Below, in pieces: positions 16,901-26,777 of a DNA stretch of 64,000 nucleotides. This DNA is from Pseudoglutamicibacter cumminsii (lineage in GTDB: Bacteria; Actinomycetota; Actinomycetes; Actinomycetales; Micrococcaceae), in the NCBI RefSeq assembly GCF_016907775.1, contig NZ_JAFBCO010000001.1:1-64000 (forward strand), given 5' to 3'. Positions within the stretch are counted from its first letter, which is position 1; each line of letters starts with the position of its first letter. A program made the translations under genes and the position numbers. The notes below the pieces were generated by a model. It saw only the letters and a list, made by a program, of their open reading frames with translations, ran no database searches and was not told the DNA's origin.

Positions 16901-17111
16901 TCGTAAAGTCTTGCTTCGCTGGGCTGACGGGAATGGTCTGCGTCTGTGCCTGCGTGGCCTGTGCTTGCGCGGTCTGTGCCTGCGCGGGCGTGGCGCCTGG
17001 AATGGCAGCGAGTCCGTTGGCGATGAGCGCTACCAGCACTGCTAACACAGCGAGCAATCGCATGACTATGTACTGTTCTTTCGACAGGCGGAATGGAAGT
17101 GTGTGCCTCAT
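13980..17111 (-). CDS. Pilus tip adhesin with vWA domain and LPKTG anchor
   Basis: 1043 residues. Signal peptide at the N-terminus (hydrophobic 19-35; Met17 may be the true start), then a Gln/Ala/Thr-rich low-complexity stretch (43-60). A beta-rich region spans about 65-435. A von Willebrand A domain follows (about 438-700) with a full MIDAS set: D448-L-S450-T-S452, T535 and D557. Cna_B-like repeats fill the C-terminal third. It ends with the sorting signal LPKTG (about 1012), a hydrophobic span and RRRA. vWA tip pilins of the SpaC/RrgA type bind host ligands. Last gene of the pilus operon; start overlaps the previous stop by four bases. Confidence 0.92.
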   Translation of the reverse strand: MRHTLPFRLSKEQYIVMRLLAVLAVLVALIANGLAAIPGATPAQAQTAQAQATQAQTQTIPVSPAKQDFTNTATQNTYTFTVDADATMNSLDFNVTGNYFLAEYVLLVNGKSLKKETFAATQKLPYSTTVSGLNTTLKKGDKIDLYMRFNYPRVKGSVAITPKGTLSGTTTPTEPEPGPTPAPTTVMPAAPTAVDPATAAQCVEKGYINIPDTKGVDYYISDQKTSVGQHFYEGQKATVKVTAKAQSGYQIASGAKTEWSFDMSGQVKTCSDDQPPLPGDTNRKFTATGHGFTLNSDPVNPDTPNAFTAKAGEDAQLNYITVRIKTDATFLDPQHYQLTVDKIEDGVTLQKRNVKIGNGYITMDVVPMKSGKQVDSAFLPKDAVFTFTNNLAQNKKLEVELDAYGTKSADPTDPPIISPPDGADWVHGRVANPQIPMICGLRIAVVADLSTSLSHADNANGFDESKKATKAFIDALAGTPAELGIYNFASSAPANGAGSTVGNNPPYISMQTEAGVNQAKQIVENWAYNPGNSGTNWQAGLQQVKAGNYDVVYFITDGMPTTSSTIKSKGIGAEFVQASALNDAIAAANELKKAGTRVVPLMVDVTLGGRTSQRPVVKNDLVLKDAKRIAWTADPGQAPGIYYKIRSDHPKALHANYINTDTLANLKMAYDAAGSQTLQVFERMPNGRQETITLNQSRWTYGTRDVKQMGEDISGTGDTVRIEGYGKLAAQMKSMAQDLTKKCNGEVIVKKRIVDENGKVLSDGEPGWEFTLSANGQKVIDPGNGSLVTQWRKVTSSRDEDRGTARWGIQSEEEQKLTLVESQQPGYSLYKRDNANAVCHETREGNTVQIPVQNVGEFGFTVNMSEKDKKLSRVSCVVDNYKTPEAKGKLTFKKAQYKDGKITEMPGLGGATFEIYPAKDGKPDYSAGKPLYTIKPGQESIEVKTTGTFFLVETKAPKGLNLLPHPVKFEIAMDQNTEKYTISAGTSNGLITTSGTGEAMILTVVDTASGTLPKTGGNGVVWWAAGGLAIVAAGALLMYRRRA

Positions 17112-17866
17112 TTCTTCCCACCCTCTAACTTTCTTCTGCTGGCAACGATGATGATGAATCCGGCGCCGATGAGAAGGGCGGCGATGATGACGGTGGTGGT
17201 GACCTGGGCGCCCGTAGCGGGCATCGACTGGTCATGATCCTGCGGGGTCTTCGGCTTCTCAGGTGTGTCCACTGCAGGCGGCGTTGGCGGAGGTTCATTG
17301 CCCGGAGGTGGACCCTGGGGTGAGCGTGATTTGGCTACGATGACGCCTTCAACCGGCGAATCGCCCTCTGGTCGGCTGTGGAATGGGGCTGCTACAAGGA
17401 ACGAGTTGATCTCACGGTAGCTTTCATTGGGCGCCGACGAGCTTGCCAGGTAGATACCCTTCGGAAGGTGTGCGAACGTTACGGATCCTCCGGCGTTCGT
17501 GACCTTACTAAAGGAGCGGTCTTTCGGCCATGCGGCAATATCATCGACCGAGGCGGATTCGACTCGCTTCATATCGGATGAGTTCTCGGCCGAAACGCCT
17601 TTCAGCCGTTCAAGTTTGACAGTCACACCGGAAACCTTGCCGGCGGCTGGTGAGTGGTCATCTTCGGGGTTGCCGGGGCTGATGATGATGGTGACGATGT
17701 CACTGCCCGGGGTATTCTTCCCGCTGTCCGAACTCCCCTGCCCAACAATTTTGGCGGCATGTGCGGGGCTGAAACCCGCAAATCCAAGAGCACAGAGCAC
17801 GGCACATACGGCCAGCAACACCGCTGCTGTTCTGCCCCATGACACTGCGTGTCGTTTCATAGTCAT
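17108..17866 (-). CDS. Minor (basal-type) pilin with MPATG sorting signal
   Basis: 252 residues from ATG 17866; a longer frame from 17893 would overlap the sortase gene by 14 bases. Signal peptide (HAVSWGRTAAVLLAV...HA), one Cna_B/SpaA-like domain (VSGVTVKLERLKG ... GSVTFAHLPKGIYLA), a Pro-rich linker (PPPGNEPPPTPPAVDTP), then MPATG, a hydrophobic span and SRRKLEGGKK. The sorting motif is MPATG rather than LPxTG. The usual E-box Glu (YLxETxAP) is replaced by YLASSSAP, so an internal isopeptide bond of the normal type is doubtful. Size and position fit a SpaB-like base or shaft-decorating pilin. Confidence 0.87.
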   Translation of the reverse strand: MTMKRHAVSWGRTAAVLLAVCAVLCALGFAGFSPAHAAKIVGQGSSDSGKNTPGSDIVTIIISPGNPEDDHSPAAGKVSGVTVKLERLKGVSAENSSDMKRVESASVDDIAAWPKDRSFSKVTNAGGSVTFAHLPKGIYLASSSAPNESYREINSFLVAAPFHSRPEGDSPVEGVIVAKSRSPQGPPPGNEPPPTPPAVDTPEKPKTPQDHDQSMPATGAQVTTTVIIAALLIGAGFIIIVASRRKLEGGKK

Positions 17867-17879
17867 CTGTTCACCAAAA

Positions 17880-18842
17880 TCAGTTGTTGTCATCCGGCTG
17901 CTTCTCTGTGCCGGGAGACAGTCCGTTGCTTTTGTTGTTCGCGCAGGCTACTGAGCTGCTGAGCTTGCGCTGTCGTCGCGCCCACCAGCCGAAACCAATG
18001 CCGATAGCCAGTACGGCTGCCACGAGCGCGTACATCCACCACTGCCATCCGCCGCTGTGGTTCTGATCGAACACGCCTTCATCCGCTGGCTCCAGAGGAA
18101 CCTGATGTCCGCGCACCAGGAGTCGGTGCGTGTTCACCCCGTACGGCGTGCACGTGATCAGCGTGACGTAGTCGCCGCTTTCGACTGGTCTCAGATCTTC
18201 GGTTTGGTCCGGAAGAACCACCTTGATCTGATCGATTTCGTACTTGAGTTTGTGGCCTGAAACCTGCACGTAGAAGGCGTCGCCCTCTTCGGCTTTGCTG
18301 AGGTTGTCGAACATGGTGGAGTTCGACAGTCCCGTGTGCCCGGTGATGACCGAATGGGTTCCGCTGCCGCCAACGGGAAGATCAGATCCGTACAGGTGGC
18401 CCAGTCCCCTCTGCAGAACATCGTCTGATGTTCCGTGGTAGATGGGCAGATCCACACCGATCTCAGGGAAGATGAGCCGGGCCATGGCGTCGTTTCCGCT
18501 CAGCTGGTCCAAATACTCCGCATATTCGGGGTTATCGGAGTGGATGTTGTTGAGCCACGGGTCAAGAATTGGGCCGGAAGTACGCTGTTCGTTGTATTCG
18601 TGCGCTTTGTCCCACCGCGTGTTCTTGACTTCCAGAGGAGTGTCTTTATCCAGCTGTGCATATTCTTTGGCAGCTTTTGACGCTCCGTGGTTGTTCCATG
18701 CGGTGGAGACAACCGGGTACATCATCACGAGCAAACCGAGGATCACCACGATGGCAGGCAGCAGCAGGCTGTTTTTCTTCGCTTTGCCGGGCTGGCCGTT
18801 CGTGACGGTTCGCTTCAAAGTTGATGTGGGATTGTTCTCCAC
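17880..18842 (-). CDS. Class C sortase of the pilus operon
   Basis: 320 residues. Membrane segment at about 23-45, lid motif DPW in ILDPWLNN, catalytic His in ITGHTGL, Cys in TLITCTPYG, Arg in HRLLVRGHQ, and a C-terminal membrane helix (WQWWMYALVAAVLAIGIG). These are the class C (pilin-specific) sortase features: it joins the Thr of one pilin's LPxTG to the pilin-motif Lys of the next. It lies between the backbone pilin and minor pilin genes on the same strand. Confidence 0.95.
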   Translation of the reverse strand: MENNPTSTLKRTVTNGQPGKAKKNSLLLPAIVVILGLLVMMYPVVSTAWNNHGASKAAKEYAQLDKDTPLEVKNTRWDKAHEYNEQRTSGPILDPWLNNIHSDNPEYAEYLDQLSGNDAMARLIFPEIGVDLPIYHGTSDDVLQRGLGHLYGSDLPVGGSGTHSVITGHTGLSNSTMFDNLSKAEEGDAFYVQVSGHKLKYEIDQIKVVLPDQTEDLRPVESGDYVTLITCTPYGVNTHRLLVRGHQVPLEPADEGVFDQNHSGGWQWWMYALVAAVLAIGIGFGWWARRQRKLSSSVACANNKSNGLSPGTEKQPDDNN

Positions 18843-18954
18843 CGCTTGGCTCCCAGGTCTCTATCACTGAGTGGGTTTATGTGGGGCAGTGTGCAGTATC
18901 TGCTCACTGCCCCACCATCCAGAGCCCAATGGGCTCATGGTTTTCCCAGGGGTC

Positions 18955-20424
18955 TTACTCGGCCTGAGACTGCTTAGCGTTGCGGCGAGCGAACCAGACG
19001 CCGGAACCTGCAATCAAGGCACCAAGGGCGCCGAGAACGCCAACACCCGCACCACCGGTCATCGGCAGGTTCGGGGTGTCCTGCTTGATGTTCTCGATCT
19101 CGGACACGAGGGTGACCTCGTCATCGCCTTCGAACTCACCAGTCTTCGCAATGTTTTCACGGGTGAAGTCGATTTCGGTGACGTTCTTTTCCGGCAGGAC
19201 GTAGCCAGCCGGGGCCTTGGTTTCCTTCAGGCAGAACTTCTTGGTTGCAGGGGCTTCCTTGTTGTCCTCGAAGTCCGTAACGTGCAGGCCGTCAATGCTG
19301 ATGGTGCCGTCAGCCCCGGTGGTCCACTTGGAAACGTTCTTCACCGTCACCTGCGCCCCGAGGTTTTCAGCCGAGGTGCACTGGTAGAGCTCAAATTCAG
19401 CACCTTCGAGGACCTTGCCGGTTTCCTTGCCGTCCTTCTTCACGACCTTGAGCTTGCCGTGGTAGGTGACGACTTCGTTGGTCTTGTTCTTGACCTCGTT
19501 GCCGGTATTCGGGTTGTTGAAAATGACCTCGGCCTGGTTCTTCAGTTCGGTGGTGTCGCCGACTTCCTTGCGCTTGACGTCGAAGGTCAGCAAAAGCTTG
19601 TCGCCGGACTTGACCTTCGCCAGGCCCTGTTCCGTCAGCGTGACGACGAGCTTGTTGCCGTTTTCAGCGGGTTTGTTGACGGTGTAGTCACCGGCCTGAA
19701 GAACGGTGTTACCGGCCTTGACCTCGGTGACTTTCTGGAAGTCGAGGCGCTGGTCCAGCTGGTCCTCGAAGCGGAAGGCGGTCAGCTGTTTGCCCTCGCC
19801 CCAGGTGGGAGCATCAGCGTTGATGGTGTAGGTGTAGGCGTCCTGGATGTGCTTGTCAGCATCCTTGACGGTCTTTTCCGTCTTGGTTTCGGTGTTCTTG
19901 GGGTATGCGATGACGTCGTAGTTCCACGCATCCGAAGCTTCGTTCACCATAGGGACCGAAACGATGAACGGAGCACCTGCGACGATGCCGTCCGGAGTAT
20001 TGGTTTCTTCAACCAGGTAGATGCCCAGCGGCAGATCCGAGAACTTAGCTACGCCTTCGCCCGCGGTCGTCTGTTCGAAGGTCGTGCCGGTCTTGTCAGC
20101 GTCCTTCACATCTGCAGCAGTCTTGGGGAATGTCTTCCAATCTCCGTTCTGCAGATCAAAGTTCAGCTTGGTGATTTTGAAGGTCACACCGTTCAATGGC
20201 TCGCCCGGCACATTCTGCATTTCCTTACCGGTGGCCGCTTCGCTTGACTCGGCGCCTTTCTTCTTGAAAAGAGTCAGCGAGCCCTTCTTGGAGAAGTCGA
20301 TGTTTCCCTTAGCAGGAGCGGTAACAGCAGGTGCAGCGAGGACTGCCGGAGCCGAAACACCGACCGAAAGGCCGAGCATAGCTGCAACCGAGGCCGCGCG
20401 TACGGCCTTTGAAAACGAAGTCAT
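18955..20424 (-). CDS. Major (backbone) pilin, SpaA type
   Basis: 489 residues, first gene of the operon, with AAAGGA nine bases before ATG. Signal peptide (1-30). Pilin motif W167-NYDVIAYPK176, whose Lys is the polymer-forming residue. Two or three Cna_B domains, the last with the E-box FCLKETKAPAGY. Sorting signal LPMTG at about 453, then a hydrophobic span and ARRNAK. Together these define the polymerising shaft subunit. The E-box and Lys-rich strands suggest stabilising isopeptide bonds. Confidence 0.95.
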   Translation of the reverse strand: MTSFSKAVRAASVAAMLGLSVGVSAPAVLAAPAVTAPAKGNIDFSKKGSLTLFKKKGAESSEAATGKEMQNVPGEPLNGVTFKITKLNFDLQNGDWKTFPKTAADVKDADKTGTTFEQTTAGEGVAKFSDLPLGIYLVEETNTPDGIVAGAPFIVSVPMVNEASDAWNYDVIAYPKNTETKTEKTVKDADKHIQDAYTYTINADAPTWGEGKQLTAFRFEDQLDQRLDFQKVTEVKAGNTVLQAGDYTVNKPAENGNKLVVTLTEQGLAKVKSGDKLLLTFDVKRKEVGDTTELKNQAEVIFNNPNTGNEVKNKTNEVVTYHGKLKVVKKDGKETGKVLEGAEFELYQCTSAENLGAQVTVKNVSKWTTGADGTISIDGLHVTDFEDNKEAPATKKFCLKETKAPAGYVLPEKNVTEIDFTRENIAKTGEFEGDDEVTLVSEIENIKQDTPNLPMTGGAGVGVLGALGALIAGSGVWFARRNAKQSQAE

Positions 20425-21042
20425 GGAGTCAATTCCTTTGCATCAGTGATGAAGGCCGGAGCCTCAGCATTATTCGCGCGATTCACATAGATGCCGCCGA
20501 TGGGGCCTGCGTCCAGAACTGCCGCGTACGCCCGTTGGGGTGCATGCAGAACGTTCCAGCCTGTCGCCTCGCGATACCTTCCCACCGCACCTGGCCCTTG
20601 CTGATCTGCATGGCGCTGATCGGGGCAGGACGAACATGCTGTGGGGATTCTGTGAAACCGCTCAGAATCAACATACCAAAATCTAGACGCTGAATACGCT
20701 GTCAATATTTGCAGTAGTAGTTTTATTTGCTCTGCACGCCTTTCGTGTTTGCCCTGCACTTCTATCTCGAAAGCGATACTCCCCAGTAACTTCGCGGGTT
20801 CGGGCCTGCAATGCAGTCCCCCCCCAGGTGAACTGCATCGTATGACGAATGTCATATTCTCCGTCTCGTATTTCGGAAGAACCCCTGCCCCTGGTGAGCA
20901 AAGCTTCAACGCCACGCTGACACGTCAAAATGCCGGCTGAACGGAACGCCTCATGCCCAAGAAACCCGATTTCCGTCTTTGGAAAGCAGCCTGCCACTTT
21001 TGCTAGCCAATGCAGAACGGCAGCGAATGAGGCTTAGAAGTC
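20425..21042. other. Long leader/promoter region of the pilus operon
   Basis: About 620 bases without a credible gene. Two overlapping minus-strand ORFs (20421-20915, 20683-20997) have no recognisable domains or binding sites. A TTGACA on the minus strand (plus 20700-20705) could be a -35 element, with a poor -10 (ATTTTG or TAGATT region), giving a leader of about 250 bases. Nothing else identifiable. Confidence 0.4.
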
Positions 21043-22087
<1,045 letters not shown>

Positions 22088-22151
22088 CTACAACCCTTCT
22101 AACAACACCCTCCCTTGCCCCAGCCCAGTTGCCACCCGCACCCGAGAAACA

Positions 22152-22208
22152 CTGAACCCCTCGAATCCCACGAAATACCAAGTAAAACGCGGAACCCAAG
22201 GGGTTCAG
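22152..22208 (-). terminator. Weak hairpin downstream of tmRNA copy 2
   Basis: CTGAACCCCT pairs with AGGGGTTCAG over a loop of about 37 bases. It lies 40 bases after the end of tmRNA copy 2. The large loop and poor T-run make it a doubtful terminator compared with that of copy 1. Confidence 0.35.
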
Positions 22209-22248
22209 ATCGCACTCAAATCTATCTATCAAAACCCGAGTACACATA

Positions 22249-22633
22249 GTGGAGGCGGCGAGAATCGAACTCGCGTCCGATGTGGTGTTGCCAGGACTTC
22301 TCCGGGCGCAGCACTGATTCAGGGCTTCTCAGTCCCAGAGACCATCACCAGTGCAAGTGGCCTGTGGTTACCCTGTGGACTCAGCCGCTAAAAATGTCGC
22401 GGACACGCTCACGGCAAGCGTGCCCACCAGTGGCTATCTAGCTGACGTCAGACAACCGGAGCGATAGCAACCCCGGGCTGACGGACTCGGTCACTGCAAT
22501 TAGGCAGCGAGAGCGAAGTCAGTGCGCTTAGATTCGGCACTTATTAGTTTGCAGAGAACGTTAACGAGATGACTCTACATGCTCGACCCGCTTCCCCTGT
22601 CGCGACTCACATCGTCGAAACCAAGTCGCCCTC
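22249..22633 (-). ncRNA. ssrA: tmRNA, copy 2 (damaged acceptor end)
   Basis: Nearly identical to copy 1, with the same tag (AESKRTDFALAA, 22500-22538). Two differences matter. The 5' end reads GAGGGCG, putting an A opposite C at the second acceptor pair. The 3' end reads CCUCCACUA, so the ACCA of copy 1 is not encoded. Without CCA addition and repair of the stem, charging with alanine would suffer. It lies directly downstream of intact smpB, the normal gene order. Confidence 0.85.
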
Positions 22634-22944
22634 GTATTCAGTTATCCCACCCACACAACCAGCGGAACCCGCAAGCATGAATTACTCACGCGCCAGTTGC
22701 CTCGGTGGGCTGAACAATGCACTCACCGCAATGAGTGCAGATAACCATGCTACACCACGCCCGCACGGCGGTTCCGTGCACGCAATGCACGCAACGCCTC
22801 ACGGTTGTCCTGCTTCTCCTTTAAGGCGTGGCGCTTATCCCACTCCTTCTTACCGCGAGCCAACGCGATCTCAAGCTTGGCGCGACCCTCCTTGAAATAC
22901 AGGCTCAACGGCACGATCGTGAACCCAGCCTCATCGACGCGGCG
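22249..22944. repeat. Right direct repeat: tmRNA plus smpB 3' end
   Basis: Partner of 11432-12127. Here the repeat continues into a complete smpB gene, showing that the right flank holds the full smpB and the left flank the truncated one. Confidence 0.93.
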
Positions 22945-23247
22945 CTCAAGCTTCACAAGCTCCTTACGGTGCAACAAAAGCTTGCGGCGGCGACGTGCGG
23001 CGTGGTTGGTCCACGAACCGTTCAGGTACTCCGGGATGTAGAGCATCTCTGCCCACAACTCACCCCGGTAAAAGGTGCAGAAACCCTCCGCGAGAGACGC
23101 TTTCCCCTCGCGCAAAGACTTAACCTCAGTACCCGTCAAAACCATCCCGGCTTCATAGGTATCCAGGATCTCGTAATCATGCCGCGCCTTACGGTTGGTC
23201 GCGACCACGTGATTACGTTGATCTTTAGTCTTCTTCTTATTGGCCAT
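22750..23247 (-). CDS. smpB: SsrA-binding protein SmpB
   Basis: 165 residues, full length. Motifs: [53 protein letters not shown]-type core, then the basic C-terminal tail ([14 protein letters not shown] ... RNRRAGVV) that enters the mRNA channel. It binds tmRNA and the stalled ribosome for trans-translation. The genomic order M23-smpB-ssrA downstream of ftsEX is common in actinobacteria. Confidence 0.97.
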   Translation of the reverse strand: MANKKKTKDQRNHVVATNRKARHDYEILDTYEAGMVLTGTEVKSLREGKASLAEGFCTFYRGELWAEMLYIPEYLNGSWTNHAARRRRKLLLHRKELVKLERRVDEAGFTIVPLSLYFKEGRAKLEIALARGKKEWDKRHALKEKQDNREALRALRARNRRAGVV

Positions 23248-23339
23248 GATTGATCAAGCTTAGCGAATGACGAACGCCACCGCTTCCACGGTGGCGTTCC
23301 CCATCTATCTTTCGGTGCGCATCCTGCGCTGGCTAACAA

Positions 23340-24836
23340 CTACCAGAGCAGACCCGCAGGGTTGCGGTGCTTACCGTTGACGACCGTTTCAAAGTGCAAG
23401 TGGCAGCCCGTCGAGTTGCCCGTGGTGCCGACGTACCCAATGACCTGGCCGCGCTTGACCTTCTGGCCCACACGTACCGCCGTGCGGGTCATGTGGTGAT
23501 AGTTCGTCGTCAACGCATGCCCGTTGACGAAGTTGTGGTCAATAGATACGACGATGCCGCTCATGCCCTTCCAGCCGGCATGCATCACACGGCCGTCAGC
23601 CGCAGCGATAATAGGGGCGCCACAGCGGGAACCCCAGTCGATACCAGCGTGGACATAGCCGCCCATGCCCCCGTAGTCAATCGTGCCCGCAGGCGTTGGA
23701 CGCCAGCCGTAACCCGAGGTGATGGGACCAGACGTCGCCGGAACAACAAGGCCCCACGTTCCCTTCGAAACCGTCTTCGACCGCTTCGTGTTGTTCGTTG
23801 CGGTCGTAGCCTTCTTCTGCGCTGCCTGGGCCTTAGCGCGCAACGCCGCGGCATTCTTAGCGCGACGACGCTCGGCAGCTTCAGCCTCACGCTGAGCCTT
23901 AGCTGCTGCCTCACGCGCCTTCCGAGCGCGCTCCTCAGCCTCACGCTTCAAGCGCTCCTGGCGTTCCTTGATCTCCTGATTGACCTTCGCCTGCTCAGCC
24001 TTCTGCTCTTCGAGCTGCTGACGCGCCTTAGACTTCGCGTCCTCAAGCTCAGCCTGTGCCTTCTCGGTCTCATCCAGCAACTGATCCAGATCAGCCTTCG
24101 CCGCATCGGCGGCCTCGCGAGCCTGAGTCTGACGCGCCAACGCAGCATCAGCCTGCTGCTTCAAACCGCTGATTTCGTCCTCAACAGCACTCAAACGAGC
24201 CGTCGCGTTACGCTGCTCCGCACCACGACCCAACAACTGGTTCAGCTCACGGTTCTGCGCACGCGCCAATCGGGAGGAAACTTCAACCGAGCTGGCCCAC
24301 GAATTCAAATCAGAGCCGCGCATCAATAACGCAAGATCCGAACCCTCGAAACCACCAGACTGGTACGCACGCGCAGCAAGCTGACCCGTGAGCTTACGCT
24401 GCTCAGCCGTCAAAGCCTTTGTCTCGTCCTGCGCCTGAACCATCTCTGCGCGCGACTGCTCCGCAGCAACCAAACGCCCCTGAAGCTGTTCAGCCTCCGA
24501 ACGAGCAGCCGACTCAGCAGCCTCCGCCTCCCGTACAGCAGCCTCTGCCGCTGGAAGCTTGTCCTGGAACTTACGAAGCTTCGCTCCGTTCTTCTCCAGC
24601 ATCGCGTTCACACTCTCGAGGTCCTTCTCGGTGCCTGCGATCTGCTTCTCGATGCGGTCCTTGCGGTCATCAAGCTTGTCAGCGTTGGCCGGGAAAATAC
24701 CCAGAGTCAACGTCAAACCAGCGACTACACCCGCAGATACAACTGCCGCAAGCTTTCCACGCACACCACCACGCTGCGCACCAGCATTCGCGGCCACGTC
24801 ACCGCGACCAGAGAACGAAGTAGCTTCATGTACCAC
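23340..24836 (-). CDS. M23-family peptidase with coiled coil (EnvC/FtsEX partner type)
   Basis: 498 residues from GTG 24836, chosen for its GGAAGGAC site; longer frames add no useful sequence. Signal peptide (LAAVVSAGVVAGLTLTLGIF ... ANA), a long coiled coil (about 60-330, rich in Glu/Ala/Lys/Arg/Gln), a basic linker, and a C-terminal LytM/M23 domain with H396-AGID400 and the HLHFE motif (H479, H481). Zinc endopeptidases of this layout cut peptidoglycan crosslinks and are switched by FtsEX at the septum. The gene follows ftsX by about 115 bases on the same strand, supporting that partnership. The zinc ligands appear intact, so it is probably active rather than a bare activator. Confidence 0.92.
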   Translation of the reverse strand: MVHEATSFSGRGDVAANAGAQRGGVRGKLAAVVSAGVVAGLTLTLGIFPANADKLDDRKDRIEKQIAGTEKDLESVNAMLEKNGAKLRKFQDKLPAAEAAVREAEAAESAARSEAEQLQGRLVAAEQSRAEMVQAQDETKALTAEQRKLTGQLAARAYQSGGFEGSDLALLMRGSDLNSWASSVEVSSRLARAQNRELNQLLGRGAEQRNATARLSAVEDEISGLKQQADAALARQTQAREAADAAKADLDQLLDETEKAQAELEDAKSKARQQLEEQKAEQAKVNQEIKERQERLKREAEERARKAREAAAKAQREAEAAERRRAKNAAALRAKAQAAQKKATTATNNTKRSKTVSKGTWGLVVPATSGPITSGYGWRPTPAGTIDYGGMGGYVHAGIDWGSRCGAPIIAAADGRVMHAGWKGMSGIVVSIDHNFVNGHALTTNYHHMTRTAVRVGQKVKRGQVIGYVGTTGNSTGCHLHFETVVNGKHRNPAGLLW

Positions 24837-24952
24837 GAGGGCTAACGTCCTTCCATAAAACGCCCCAAGAAGGAGAAGACATTGACGCAAACGACATCAA
24901 CACAAACACAGCGTTATCTGCACAAACACAGTGTTATCTGTTCGTGACCTTA

Positions 24953-25885
24953 CTAAACCTTTAAGTACCGGCGCAAGGTTATGAGCGAGCTGAGACCCGC
25001 CAGAACAACACCCAACAGGACCAAGAGTGGACCCAGCCACAGCATGACCGACGCATCAATAAACGCGATCGTAGGGTTAGCCACAGCCAAACGGTCCTGA
25101 ATCACAAACTGAACGACCGCCCACAACACACCTGAGGCCAGCAGACCACCGAACGCGGCCGCGATCATGCCCTCAAGCACGAACGGCAACTGAATCAGTG
25201 TCTTCGAAGCACCCACGAGGCGCATAATGCCCGTCTCGCGGCGCCGTGTAAACGCCGAAAGTCGAATCGTCGTGGCGATCAACAGCACCGCAGTCACGAT
25301 CATCACGATCGCAATCACAATAGCCACGATCGACGCGCCATTCATCAAAGAGAAAACGCGCTCCAAAATCTGCCGCTGATCCGCAACCGAATCCACGCCA
25401 GGCACCGTCGAGAACCGCTCGTTGATGACCTCATACTTTTCAGGGTCAGTCAGCTTGATCCGGTACGAGCTCGGAAGCTGATCCGCAGTAACGTTCTCAG
25501 CCAGCGCCGTACCGTCGTACTGCTCCTTGAAGTGCTTCAGAGCCTCTTCCTGAGACTCGAAATAAAACTCATCAACGTACGGCTTCATATCAGGCGACGT
25601 CAACGCCGCCTCAATGCTCTCCCGTTGAGCATCCGTGACCGACGCGACATTGCCATCGCCATCCACCGCACAGTTACGGGAATCCGACGACGAGTTACAC
25701 AGGTAAACAGCGACCTGAACCTTGTCGTACCAGTAACCCTTCATCTTCGAAACCTGGGACTGCAACAAAACCGCAGAACCCACGAAGGTCAAAGACACGA
25801 GGGTCACCAAGACGACCGAGACGATCATCGTCACATTACGACGAAGACCAGAGAAAATCTCACCGAGAACGAAAGACAACCTCAC
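24953..25885 (-). CDS. ftsX: Cell-division ABC-type protein FtsX
   Basis: 310 residues. One N-terminal membrane helix (about 20-42), an extracytoplasmic domain (about 45-170) with a [10 protein letters not shown] pair of cysteines, then three membrane helices (about 190-305) with the FtsX permease pattern ([15 protein letters not shown]). With FtsE it transmits ATP-driven changes to a periplasmic or surface hydrolase during division. Its start overlaps the ftsE stop by four bases. Confidence 0.96.
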   Translation of the reverse strand: MRLSFVLGEIFSGLRRNVTMIVSVVLVTLVSLTFVGSAVLLQSQVSKMKGYWYDKVQVAVYLCNSSSDSRNCAVDGDGNVASVTDAQRESIEAALTSPDMKPYVDEFYFESQEEALKHFKEQYDGTALAENVTADQLPSSYRIKLTDPEKYEVINERFSTVPGVDSVADQRQILERVFSLMNGASIVAIVIAIVMIVTAVLLIATTIRLSAFTRRRETGIMRLVGASKTLIQLPFVLEGMIAAAFGGLLASGVLWAVVQFVIQDRLAVANPTIAFIDASVMLWLGPLLVLLGVVLAGLSSLITLRRYLKV

Positions 25886-26643
25886 AGCTCGTCCTCCTCA
25901 GAATCAAACGGCGCGAACGCCTGCGAAGCCTGCGCAGAGATCTTCGGCGCATCATCGCCCTTAGCGTGGTAGACACCACCGTGCTCGTCACGGATCACTT
26001 CGCCGTTCGACAGCTCGATCACACGGCGACGCATCTGGTTCACGATCTCATCGTCGTGAGTAGCCATCACAATGGTTGTGCCGTTCTGGTTAATCTTGTC
26101 CAAAATATCCACGATGCCGCGGCTGGTTTCCGGATCGAGGTTACCCGTCGGCTCATCAGCCAAAAGGATCGCCGGACGATTCACAACCGCTCGCGCAATC
26201 GCAACGCGCTGCTGCTCACCACCAGAAAGCTCATGCGGCAAACGGTTCGCTTTACCCTCGAGGCCCACCATCTTCAGAACCTCAGGCACCGTCTGGCGGA
26301 TCATGCCGCGCGAACGGCCAATCACCTGCATCGCGAACGCGACATTCTGGAACACCGTCTTATTCGGCAACAGACGGAAGTCCTGAAACACCACACCAAT
26401 ATTGCGGCGCAACTTAGGGACCTTCCACTGCGGAAGACGATCAACATTGACACCGGCGACGTGAACAGAACCGCGAGTAGCGCGCTCTTCACGCATCACC
26501 AAACGAATAAACGTGGATTTACCGGAACCCGAAGCACCCACCAAAAACGCGAAATCACCGCGGTCGATCTCCAGATCGACATCACGCAACGCAGGATTGT
26601 CAGGTGCGTCGTAGACCTTAGTCACATGGTCAAAACGAATCAT
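25882..26643 (-). CDS. ftsE: Cell-division ATP-binding protein FtsE
   Basis: 253 residues. ABC ATPase with Walker [10 protein letters not shown], signature [14 protein letters not shown], Walker [13 protein letters not shown] and the H-loop MATHDDEIV. The start [12 protein letters not shown] is typical. The C-terminal 30 residues (acidic, EEDEL) extend beyond the E. coli protein. In many actinobacteria prfB lies just upstream; it is absent here, so this operon begins at or near ftsE. Confidence 0.97.
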   Translation of the reverse strand: MIRFDHVTKVYDAPDNPALRDVDLEIDRGDFAFLVGASGSGKSTFIRLVMREERATRGSVHVAGVNVDRLPQWKVPKLRRNIGVVFQDFRLLPNKTVFQNVAFAMQVIGRSRGMIRQTVPEVLKMVGLEGKANRLPHELSGGEQQRVAIARAVVNRPAILLADEPTGNLDPETSRGIVDILDKINQNGTTIVMATHDDEIVNQMRRRVIELSNGEVIRDEHGGVYHAKGDDAPKISAQASQAFAPFDSEEDEL

Positions 26644-26777
26644 TAAAGGCTCGCAACCGGAACCAGCCGCCGGCGCGCGGCCCTAGTGGTCCGGCGATAG
26701 GTCGGGGAAGCTCACGCCGAGCTTCAATCATAGATCGAAACCGTAACCATTCCGTGACCCTGTCGCGCGTGTTGACG

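Noticed and set aside
20421-20915. 164-codon minus-strand frame upstream of the backbone pilin
   Set aside because: No domain, no binding site, overlaps the pilin start and the likely promoter; treated as leader.
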